Virus record (IMG/VR): IMGVR_UViG_3300044841_000064
Coordinates: 1 to 22,881 of that record
Source of the DNA: a virus
Strand: one strand, 5' to 3'
DNA length: 22,881 nucleotides
Under the pieces are notes generated by a model. It did no database searches and had not been told where the DNA came from. It was given only the letters and a program-made list of their open reading frames with translations. The position numbers and the translations under genes were made by a program. Numbering within the stretch: position 1 is the stretch's first letter; the number at the start of each line of letters is the position of its first letter. Of the stretch, positions 1-6,096 are shown piece by piece.

Positions 1-395
1 TCGGAATCCGAAAGTTTCTGATAGGCGTCGCGGTTCTTACCCTGGTCAACGAGATCGAGCGCCGCGAGGACGCGAGACGCCGAGGGGCCGGTCCCGGCCT
101 GGGCAATCCGCCCCGCTCCGGCAATCAGGCTGCCCGTGCCGCTGACAAGCCCCTGACCGACCGCGTTGACGTCGGCGCCGACCTGACCTTGCGGTGCTGG
201 GTGCGCGGACGCCTGAGCGGACAGATCGCCGAACTCGCCACCGGCCGGCGCGGCCCAGTGCTGCGCGGGGGCAGTGATCCAGTCGTCTTTGCCCGCGGCC
301 GGCGTTTCGGTCGCAGCCGGCGTCGCGGCAGACGCAGCGGACGGCAACGAGATCCAGTCGTCTTTTTCTGCGGCAGCAGCGTCCAGCGGCGGCAT
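1..395 (-). CDS. Partial internal virion (ejection-type) protein, N-terminus only
   Basis: An open frame starts at the ATG at 395 and runs without a stop to the window edge, giving 131 complete codons. Its start overlaps the stop of the preceding gene as TAATG, which fixes the start and implies translational coupling. The N-terminus is Ala/Pro-rich and carries a motif twice, KDDWIS (about residues 11-16) and KDDWIT (about 36-41), separated by a low-complexity linker. A Gly/Ala-rich, probably helical region follows. No catalytic domain is visible in this part. Its place after the transglycosylase and other internal proteins suggests the start of a long ejection-type protein, but the function is inferred from position only. 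The rest of the gene lies outside the window. Confidence 0.75.
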   Translation of the reverse strand, partial: MPPLDAAAAEKDDWISLPSAASAATPAATETPAAGKDDWITAPAQHWAAPAGGEFGDLSAQASAHPAPQGQVGADVNAVGQGLVSGTGSLIAGAGRIAQAGTGPSASRVLAALDLVDQGKNRDAYQKLSDS

Positions 396-1699
396 TACTG
401 CGGCGCCCCGTAGATGGCGCCATCAGCGCCGCGCGCCTGGCCGCGTGACGGGCTGTACTGGTCTCCGGGCTTGACCCACGACGGGATCGCCGCAGCCGCC
501 GGCGCTGTCGTCGCTGATGCCGGCGAGGAACCGCCGATGCCCCTGGCCTTCACCACATCGGCCATCGTCTGGTTAGGATTATCGGACTTCTGCAACACAG
601 TAATATCGTGGTGCGTGAACGGGATGGCGGTCTGTATTTGCGTAATAATGCCCCGTATCTGCTCCTTTTGGACCTCCGGGATCTTCGGATCGACCAGATT
701 AGGCTCCATTCCCTTCTCAACGATCTGCCGGAGTTCCGCCATCTTGCGCATCTTCGTGATTTCGGAATCGCCCGCCTTCAACGTCAGCGAGTCCATGGAA
801 CCCGTCAGCGATCCGTTGGTCGCGAGACCGCCGGTCTCGATGGTGGCAAGCGAACGGGCAATCCCAGGCACGATCGTGTTGTAGTCCTGCACCCCCTGGC
901 TGGTGACGGCATTGACCAGCGATTCCTTCGCCGCGCCCAGCAAGCCGTTCGGGTGCCCGCGCCCCGCGAACCAGCCGCTATCTGATCCTGACGGCAGTTC
1001 CATGATGTTCTGCGCCGCCGCCGCCGCTTCGTTCGCCGCGACCGCGACACGCTTGAAATAAACCTCCGCACGGTTCCCGAGTGCGCCGCCCGCAGCCCCC
1101 GGCTTGTTCGGATTGGTGCCGGTCGGCAGGAAGTCGACGTCGCCGGTGCGCGTGTTCTGTCGGTTGACGCCGGAGATCACCTTGTTCGGATCATCCGGAT
1201 CGACCTGCGTTGTTGGCGAGAAGCTGTATTTCGCCCGGCCAGACAACACCGTGGTCAGAGCCTCCTGCAACTGCTCCTGCGTGGCACCTGGCCCAGCCAA
1301 AGCGCGCGCCATCTGCAACTCGCCGGTCGGCTTTTCCACCTCCAACTGCGTCCGGGCCATCGCACCCGCCTGGGACTCCGTATTGCGTGCCGCCTCGCCA
1401 GCCACCGTAGCTGCGGTGTTGGCAGCGGTGCCCGCTATGCTCGCCGTATTGCGAGTGTTCGCGCCGGCTTCCACGGTGGCTGTGTTGGCAGCGGTCGCGG
1501 CTTGGGACTTCGTGTTTTCCCCAGACTGGAAGTTCTGCTGTTGCCCCTGCAACGTCGTTTCCCGCACTGTGGCCAGCTGATCGGCGAGTACAGCGGATTG
1601 GTTCGCCAACTGCGATTTCTGCAACTCCAATCCCGCTGTTCCAGCAAACGCGGAGACGCCTTGGCCGAGCGCGGAGAGACCGTTCATCAGCGAGGCCAT
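395..1699 (-). CDS. Putative internal virion / ejection-type protein
   Basis: 434 residues. The start ATG is preceded by AGGAG about 10 bases upstream. The first 20 residues (MASLMNGLSALGQGVSAFAG) resemble the start of the neighbouring transglycosylase at 1948-2523. Residues about 25-120 are rich in Ala, Thr, Asn and Gln and look like a long helical or coiled-coil stretch with near-repeats of the type NTxxxAGxAANT. The middle (about 125-390) is more globular, and the tail is Ala/Pro/Gly-rich. No enzyme motif was seen. Composition, size and position between the transglycosylase and another internal protein suggest a component carried inside the head or ejected with the DNA. The family was not firmly recognised. 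Confidence 0.8.
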   Translation of the reverse strand: MASLMNGLSALGQGVSAFAGTAGLELQKSQLANQSAVLADQLATVRETTLQGQQQNFQSGENTKSQAATAANTATVEAGANTRNTASIAGTAANTAATVAGEAARNTESQAGAMARTQLEVEKPTGELQMARALAGPGATQEQLQEALTTVLSGRAKYSFSPTTQVDPDDPNKVISGVNRQNTRTGDVDFLPTGTNPNKPGAAGGALGNRAEVYFKRVAVAANEAAAAAQNIMELPSGSDSGWFAGRGHPNGLLGAAKESLVNAVTSQGVQDYNTIVPGIARSLATIETGGLATNGSLTGSMDSLTLKAGDSEITKMRKMAELRQIVEKGMEPNLVDPKIPEVQKEQIRGIITQIQTAIPFTHHDITVLQKSDNPNQTMADVVKARGIGGSSPASATTAPAAAAIPSWVKPGDQYSPSRGQARGADGAIYGAPQ

Positions 1700-1749
1700 G
1701 TCATGTTACTCCTGGTCTTGCGTTCACAAACCGCCTCCAAGGTGCAGAC

Positions 1750-1947
1750 ATGCCGCCAGACCCGCTTACCGTGGAAATGATCCAGGCCATTCGGGGGCTG
1801 ACGGCCGAGATTCAAGAGGCCCGTCGGGTGTTCAGGTTCGCGATGGAAACGAAGCGAACATTGCGATCCGCGAATATCATATCGGCGGCAGCGATCACTT
1901 TGTCGGTCGTCAGTTTAGCTGTCGCCGTCTGGCGCAACTGGCCGTAA
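1750..1947 (+). CDS. Small coiled-coil/membrane protein (accessory, + strand)
   Basis: 65 residues on the strand opposite to the virion genes. The N-terminal half is a charged helix (about 8-38). It is followed by one predicted transmembrane segment (about 41-60, ISAAAITLSVVSLAVAV) and a very short tail ending WRNWP. AAGG lies about 7 bases before the ATG. Its stop codon TAA at 1945-1947 directly abuts the stop codon of the converging transglycosylase gene at 1948-1950, which argues for a real, tightly fitted gene. The architecture resembles the two membrane proteins at 2757-3263, though sequence similarity is weak. A membrane-associated accessory role (holin-like, exclusion or other) is possible, but nothing in the sequence decides it. 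Confidence 0.6.
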   Translation: MPPDPLTVEMIQAIRGLTAEIQEARRVFRFAMETKRTLRSANIISAAAITLSVVSLAVAVWRNWP

Positions 1948-2523
1948 CTACGTCGCTCCCATATGGCTGCGGACGTTGGCAACGTAGTTGGGGTCACCGC
2001 CGCCGTTGAAACTTTTGAGCGCCGCATCAACCGATTTTGGGTCATTGAAGTTCGGGTTGCCGGCTTTGGCGCGCATGTAATCCGCCGCGAAATTTATGTT
2101 GGTTGCGGGATCGGAAAGGGTTTTCGGATCGATTGCGGCCACGCCGTAACCTGGATTAGCCGCTGTCGATGGCTTGATCTGGTGCAACCCGATTTCCCCC
2201 GCACTGCCCACGGCGCTTGGGTTGAAGCCGCTTTCCTGCTTGCCCTGCGCGATCAAAACGTCGACCGGAATGCCGGTGCGCTTTGCTGCGGCTTGGTAGA
2301 TGGGTAGGAGGTCGGGTGGCACGTTGGCGGGCGTTACGGACGCCAGCGCCGCCTGTGCGGCTTGCGCTGGGCTGGACGAGGGCGGTGTGGACTCTAGTGC
2401 CGTGGCGGCAGGCGCACTGTTCAGCAAGGGCGCGCGGGTTTGCGCCTCGGCATCTTTGGCCGCGCCGTCGGCGAAGGCGTTGAGACCGGAGCCCAGTGAG
2501 GAGAAGCCGTTGATCAAACTCAT
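1948..2523 (-). CDS. Lytic transglycosylase (SLT-like), probably virion-associated
   Basis: 191 residues. The ATG at 2523 is preceded by a strong AAGGAGG about 7 bases upstream; the frame stays open further upstream but without such a site. A 60-residue low-complexity leader is followed by a Slt70/goose-lysozyme-like domain at about 70-190. The visible motifs are QGKQESGFNP with the probable catalytic Glu97, GEIGLHQIKPSTA (about 109-121, the counterpart of the family's GLMQI..TA motif) and the downstream DPATNINFAADYM. Such enzymes cleave the glycan strand of peptidoglycan with anhydro-muramic acid formation. Within an ejection-gene block this suggests local wall penetration during DNA entry rather than late lysis. 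The N-terminus (MSLINGFSSLGSG) resembles that of the next gene. Confidence 0.88.
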   Translation of the reverse strand: MSLINGFSSLGSGLNAFADGAAKDAEAQTRAPLLNSAPAATALESTPPSSSPAQAAQAALASVTPANVPPDLLPIYQAAAKRTGIPVDVLIAQGKQESGFNPSAVGSAGEIGLHQIKPSTAANPGYGVAAIDPKTLSDPATNINFAADYMRAKAGNPNFNDPKSVDAALKSFNGGGDPNYVANVRSHMGAT

Positions 2524-2557
2524 GTCCGGCCTCCTTGGGTCAACATAATGTATGCCG

Positions 2558-2586
2558 TCGACGCCGGTTTCGCTTTCTGCCATATT
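2558..2586 (+). promoter_or_regulatory. Weak candidate promoter for the ribbon-helix-helix gene
   Basis: TCGACG (2558-2563) and CATATT (2581-2586) are separated by 17 bases, each matching four of six consensus positions. The predicted start of transcription would fall at about 2593, the ATG of the downstream gene, giving a leaderless message. The match is modest and could be chance. Confidence 0.25.
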
Positions 2587-2592
2587 GGCCCC

Positions 2593-2760
2593 ATGGACGA
2601 GCCCAATTCCGAACGGATCATCACGCCTATGCCGAAGTCGTTGGTCAAGACGATCGACGATTATCGCTTTGCGCAACGCTCGCCATCGAGGGCCGAAGCC
2701 ATCCGCCGGTTGATCGAACTCGGCCTGGAAGCGGCCAAACAACGCGAGACAGCAGAATGA
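2593..2760 (+). CDS. Ribbon-helix-helix DNA-binding protein (accessory, + strand)
   Basis: 55 residues from the ATG at 2593. An upstream ATG at 2548 in the same frame would add 15 residues, but those look unlike the family. The fold is readable: a beta-strand (ERIITPMP), then helix A (SLVKTIDDYRFAQ), a turn with SPSRAEA, and helix B (AIRRLIELGLEAAKQ). This is the Arc/MetJ/CopG pattern, in which a dimer inserts the paired strands into the DNA major groove. There is no clear Shine-Dalgarno sequence, so leaderless translation is possible. Its stop overlaps the next gene as ATGA. The likely role is repressor of its own cassette or of a host or phage gene; the target is unknown. Confidence 0.75.
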   Translation: MDEPNSERIITPMPKSLVKTIDDYRFAQRSPSRAEAIRRLIELGLEAAKQRETAE

Positions 2761-2780
2761 GCGACGTACCGGCAGACTGG
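2737..2780 (+). repeat. Direct repeat, copy 1 of a 270-base tandem duplication
   Basis: The stretch around the first membrane-protein start (AACAACGCGAGACAGCAGAA and onward through the first codons) recurs exactly 270 bases downstream with only a few substitutions. It spans the last codons of the ribbon-helix-helix gene and the first codons of the membrane protein. Confidence 0.8.
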
Positions 2781-2999
2781 CGGCCGCGGCTTGAACTCGA
2801 CGAACTGGTAAGCCGGATCGAGCGCCAGCAGGAAGAGACCCGCAAGTTCGTGGCTGAACAGCACAAGTTGATGGCGGAAGCCAAAAAGTTCGGTCGCGAC
2901 TGGTGGATCATCCCGCTCACCGTGTTGGGTGGGATCGTCGCCGGCGCGGTCGCACGCCTGCCGGAGATACTGCGCGCGTTTGGCTTTCACCCGGTCTAG
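2757..2999 (+). CDS. Coiled-coil protein with one C-terminal membrane segment, copy 1
   Basis: 80 residues. The start ATG overlaps the stop of the ribbon-helix-helix gene (ATGA), so the two are probably translated together. Residues about 10-48 form a charged helix (RIERQQEETRKFVAEQHKLM) likely to coil. Residues about 49-70 (WWIIPLTVLGGIVAGAVARL) form one transmembrane segment, with only a short tail after it. It is clearly paralogous to the next gene, sharing MSDVPAD, RL, EET and AEQHKL. The topology suggests a C-tail-anchored inner-membrane protein. A holin-like, superinfection-exclusion or signalling role is possible, but no known family was recognised with confidence. Confidence 0.7.
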   Translation: MSDVPADWRPRLELDELVSRIERQQEETRKFVAEQHKLMAEAKKFGRDWWIIPLTVLGGIVAGAVARLPEILRAFGFHPV

Positions 3000-3006
3000 A
3001 ACCCCG

Positions 3007-3050
3007 AAACAACGTGAGGCGGCAGAATGAGCGACGTTCCGGCGGACTAT
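3007..3050 (+). repeat. Direct repeat, copy 2 of a 270-base tandem duplication
   Basis: This matches 2737-2780 at an offset of exactly 270 bases. The part before the ATG equals the end of the ribbon-helix-helix coding sequence, but here it lies between genes. It is therefore a non-coding relic that now carries the GAGG ribosome-binding site of copy 2. Confidence 0.8.
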
Positions 3051-3263
3051 CGGGATCGCCTCGACATTCGGGAGCAGATCGCCAGAATCGACCGTGCGCG
3101 TGAGGAGACGCTGGAATTCACCGCTGAACAGCACAAGCTAACGGCCGAGGCAGCGAAGCTGGGACGTGACCGGTTGCTGGCACCCTGGTTGGCAATTGTC
3201 GGCCTGGTCGGCGGCCTGATCGCGATCGCGTCCACGATCGCTCACTGGAAAGGTTGGGGCTGA
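3027..3263 (+). CDS. Coiled-coil protein with one C-terminal membrane segment, copy 2
   Basis: 78 residues, with GAGG seven bases before the ATG. The order is the same as in its paralogue upstream: MSDVPAD start, a charged helix with the shared EET..F.AEQHKL pattern, then a transmembrane segment at about 52-71 (PWLAIVGLVGGLIAIASTIA) and a short basic/aromatic tail. The two copies share roughly half their residues in the first 50 positions and little in the membrane part. They arose by tandem duplication with a 270-base period and then diverged. The gene ends six bases before the stop codon of the converging virion gene at 3270. Function unknown; membrane localisation is the only supported inference. 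Confidence 0.7.
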   Translation: MSDVPADYRDRLDIREQIARIDRAREETLEFTAEQHKLTAEAAKLGRDRLLAPWLAIVGLVGGLIAIASTIAHWKGWG

Positions 3264-3269
3264 TACCCG

Positions 3270-3899
3270 TCACGCATCCGGTAGCGGCTGGCCGGAAGCC
3301 GCACCGCCGCCGCCGTTCATCAGCCCGTTCGGCCCCGGCAACGGCGTCGGCTGGCTCGCATCAGGGCTCTTTACGAAGCCCGCCTTGCGATTGATTAACT
3401 CCATTTTGCCCGGGTCTTGCGTGATCTTATGAACGTTCGTCGCTGCGGTTTGCAGCATTTTCGGCGTGATGCCGAGTTTATGGAACAACGTGTTCGTGAA
3501 AATCGTCGTCGCGCGGTCGAGGTCGGGCTCAGCGATTTTGGCGATCTTGGCCCGATCGATGAAGTCGAGGCCGTGGAACATCAGGGTCATGCCCGCCGGG
3601 ACGGCTGCCTTCATCGGCATGACGCCCTTGCTTTCCTTGCGCATGATCAGCAGCAGGGCAACCGCACCCGTCGCGCAGTCGGAAACAGGGTCTCGGCTAT
3701 TGCGCAGCTTCCCCATGAATCCGCCTGGCCCTTTATCGAGCGCAATATGTAATCCCGCCACGACGATCTTCATATAATTCTGATGCGTGGCCGGATCGAC
3801 GATGTTGGCTTCGAGTTTTTCCTCAGCCTGCGCGAGAAGCGGATTGTTGAGACCGCCCTTTGACGCGCCGGTTGTCGGGCCGTTGATGATGCCGCTCAT
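3270..3899 (-). CDS. Conserved phage virion/internal protein of unknown function
   Basis: 209 residues, with its start overlapping the stop of the preceding gene as ATGA. The protein is mostly helical and globular (about 18-180). It has an IVVAGLHIALDKGPGG stretch, a DPVSDCATGAVALLL stretch and a hydrophobic MTLMFHGLDFIDRA helix. The C-terminus is a Gly/Pro-rich tail. I believe similar proteins sit next to ejection proteins in related phages, but I cannot name the family. The context, between a hydrophobic internal protein and a transglycosylase, suggests an internal or connector component of the particle. Confidence 0.75.
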   Translation of the reverse strand: MSGIINGPTTGASKGGLNNPLLAQAEEKLEANIVDPATHQNYMKIVVAGLHIALDKGPGGFMGKLRNSRDPVSDCATGAVALLLIMRKESKGVMPMKAAVPAGMTLMFHGLDFIDRAKIAKIAEPDLDRATTIFTNTLFHKLGITPKMLQTAATNVHKITQDPGKMELINRKAGFVKSPDASQPTPLPGPNGLMNGGGGAASGQPLPDA

Positions 3900-5023
3900 G
3901 CCGGCGCTCCCGTTACCGCCGGCTGCTTCGGCGCCTGGTTGATGAACCCGGGTGTTGTGGCCGGCGGCGGAACGAGCGTCGCGGGCGCCCCCGTCACCGG
4001 TGCGGAGGACGCCACCGCCTTCGGCATCGCGAGGTTCGTCGTCTGCTGGCTGGTCAGCGCGGCCGCCGCGTTGTTCGCCGCCGCCTGGGCGTTCAATGCG
4101 GTGACCTGAGCGGGGGTCAGGGTGCTGGTCAGGCCTGAGAGCAGCGATCCCCCGGCCTGGAGGGCGCCCAGAGCGACGACGGGATTCTTGCCGGCGTAGG
4201 CAACGAGCTTGTCGAGCGTCCCGGATATGCCGGAGGTGCTGTCCGGCAGGCTGACGATCTTGCCCGTCGCTGGATCGACGTTCGTGGTGATCGTTTGGCC
4301 GGTTGCTGGATCGACAGCGCCAAGATTGGCGGGCGGCGCTGGCGGCTCCGAAATCACGTCCGATGGCGCCGCCGTCGTCCCAGGACCGGTCAGCCCCGGC
4401 GTGGTTGCACCGCCCGTTGTTCCCGGCGCCACGGCATCCGCCGCACCCGTTGTTCCCGGCGCCACGGCATCGGCCGCACCCGTTGTTGCCACCCCAGTTT
4501 GCGTCGCGTCGCCACTCTGACTGAGCGCCAACTGGGATTGCAGATCCCCGGCGTCGGCCGCCGAAAGCGGTGTTCCAGCCGGCGGCACGGCCCCGGCGAT
4601 ACTTGCAGCCGGATCGGCAGCGGCTGCGGTGGCGGACCCAAGCCCGTTCGACAAGGTCCCAACGATATCCGGCGCGGCGGCACTGCTCGCCGCGTCACTG
4701 CCGGCAGCCGCCGCAACATCCCAGGTCCCGGCCTCGACACCGGCGGAGGCGGCATCGGACCCGGCGGCGGAAACGACACCGGTGGCGGCGTCGCTCCCTA
4801 TAGCATCGACCGACCCGAATAGCGCTGCGGAGCCCCCGAGTGCACTGCTCGCCAAGGCGCCCACGCCACCGACCGCGCCCAACACCATGCCGACGGTCGA
4901 CAGCGTCTTGTTCTTCGTGACGGTGCCCACAACGCTCATCACCGCGCCCACGACGGCGACCGTCTCCAGGATGGTGGTCACGCTGATAGCGGTGGCGAGA
5001 CCGACGCCAACCATGAGTCCCAT
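3896..5023 (-). CDS. Hydrophobic, low-complexity internal virion protein
   Basis: 375 residues, starting at ATG 5023 within a TAATG overlap with the gene before. The first 66 residues contain two strongly hydrophobic stretches (about 5-36 and 42-64) rich in Val, Ala and Gly, which could insert in a membrane. The remainder is Ala/Gly/Thr/Pro-rich and low in charge. It includes an 11-residue unit, TGAADAVAPGT, present twice in tandem, and a more ordered segment at about 265-330. No catalytic motif was seen. In an ejection module, a protein with a membrane-inserting N-terminus would fit a role in the DNA-entry channel; that is inference from context and composition. Confidence 0.75.
   Translation of the reverse strand: MGLMVGVGLATAISVTTILETVAVVGAVMSVVGTVTKNKTLSTVGMVLGAVGGVGALASSALGGSAALFGSVDAIGSDAATGVVSAAGSDAASAGVEAGTWDVAAAAGSDAASSAAAPDIVGTLSNGLGSATAAAADPAASIAGAVPPAGTPLSAADAGDLQSQLALSQSGDATQTGVATTGAADAVAPGTTGAADAVAPGTTGGATTPGLTGPGTTAAPSDVISEPPAPPANLGAVDPATGQTITTNVDPATGKIVSLPDSTSGISGTLDKLVAYAGKNPVVALGALQAGGSLLSGLTSTLTPAQVTALNAQAAANNAAAALTSQQTTNLAMPKAVASSAPVTGAPATLVPPPATTPGFINQAPKQPAVTGAPA
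4413..4490. repeat. 33-base tandem repeat inside a virion gene
   Basis: Two near-identical 33-base units (4413-4445 and 4446-4478) are followed by a partial third unit, beginning CCCGTTGTT each time. The repeat preserves the frame and encodes the duplicated TGAADAVAPGT peptide. It is a likely site of length variation by slippage. Confidence 0.85.
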
Positions 5024-6096
5024 TAGTTTGCCTTCGCTAAATCGAGGCGGTACAACTGCCCTGCATCCTCGAAACCAAGCCGCCGATAAACAATTCCGAG
5101 CCGCGGTCCGGAGCCGATCGTGCCGGCGCGGCCAACAACCTCGGTCACGCCCTTGCGTCGCAACGCCTCAATCGAGGCTCGCTGCAGTTTCATTCCGAGA
5201 CCAGGGCAGTCCGGCGAGGCAAAGACCGGCATATGCTGGGCCATCAGCGCATCCGGATCATCCAGCGTCGGGCTGATGACGGCCATGAGATAGCCGAGCA
5301 TAAGCCCGTTGCGGGACCTCGCGGTGATGATCTGCATCGCCCCGGCATCATCCAGCCGGCGCCCGAGCGGGATGTTCTTGCGTGCCCAATCCTCGATCCC
5401 CTGGCCGGTCTGCGCCATGTGATCGCGAAACAGCGGGACAGCGTCGCGATACCAGCGGTCGAACGGCTCATCCTGGAAGGTGAACCCCTCCGGCGGCTCT
5501 ACGCGCGGTGCCATGTCCGTCAGGATCCGGTGCTTGGCCGCGCGCGCCAGCTTCTGCAGTTGCGGCAGATAAGCGCGGCAGTAGCGGACCTGAGCGGCGA
5601 GGTTGCCGGAAACGCGTTGCGCATCCCATGCCGCCCACCACACCGGATCATGGTCGTAGGGCAGGCAGTGCTCGAACACTTCGGCGCAAGTGGCCTCGTC
5701 CGCCAGGTCCTTGAAGCGCACCGACAGCACGCCTTGCATCCGCGTCTCGACCTGATCCAGTTTTCGATCAGCGGCCCAAAGCAATCGCCTCACGGCGGTC
5801 GGATCGCAGCCGGCGCGGGTCACGCTGGCGAGCACGTCCTCGATGCTTCGACGCACCGTCACGATGCGGATGTCCGGCTGGTAACGTCGGAGCAGCCGCC
5901 AGAATGGCGCGGCCGCCGTCTCGGCCGTGCCGACGTTCGGCTGGGTGAACCACGTCTGCACATCGTCCAGGGACCGCATGTGCTGCAGCTCGTCGTGGCC
6001 ACAGTGCCAGTCGCCATACGACAGGAACCTCGACAACCAAAAGGTGCGGCTGCGTGGGAGCGCCAGAACGATAAACGGCGGCATCACGTCGCTCAT
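5023..6096 (-). CDS. Sulfotransferase-like / GNAT-like two-domain protein
   Basis: 357 residues, starting in an ATGA overlap with the preceding gene. The N-terminal part (about 7-200) looks like a PAPS-dependent sulfotransferase. LALPRSRTFWLSRFL (11-25) matches the 5'-phosphosulfate-binding loop, and IRIVTVRRSIEDVLASV (76-92) matches the 3'-phosphate-binding strand-helix with its R...S pattern. The C-terminal part (about 250-355) looks like a GNAT acyltransferase, with a long strand containing GLMLGYLMAVI, a PGLGMKLQRASIEALRRKG segment resembling the acetyl-CoA-binding motif A, and a final YRRLGF motif. The substrate is unknown. Position among ejection genes suggests it is a virion component or modifies one; modification of a host molecule is an alternative. 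The activity of either domain is unproven. Confidence 0.72.
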   Translation of the reverse strand: MSDVMPPFIVLALPRSRTFWLSRFLSYGDWHCGHDELQHMRSLDDVQTWFTQPNVGTAETAAAPFWRLLRRYQPDIRIVTVRRSIEDVLASVTRAGCDPTAVRRLLWAADRKLDQVETRMQGVLSVRFKDLADEATCAEVFEHCLPYDHDPVWWAAWDAQRVSGNLAAQVRYCRAYLPQLQKLARAAKHRILTDMAPRVEPPEGFTFQDEPFDRWYRDAVPLFRDHMAQTGQGIEDWARKNIPLGRRLDDAGAMQIITARSRNGLMLGYLMAVISPTLDDPDALMAQHMPVFASPDCPGLGMKLQRASIEALRRKGVTEVVGRAGTIGSGPRLGIVYRRLGFEDAGQLYRLDLAKAN

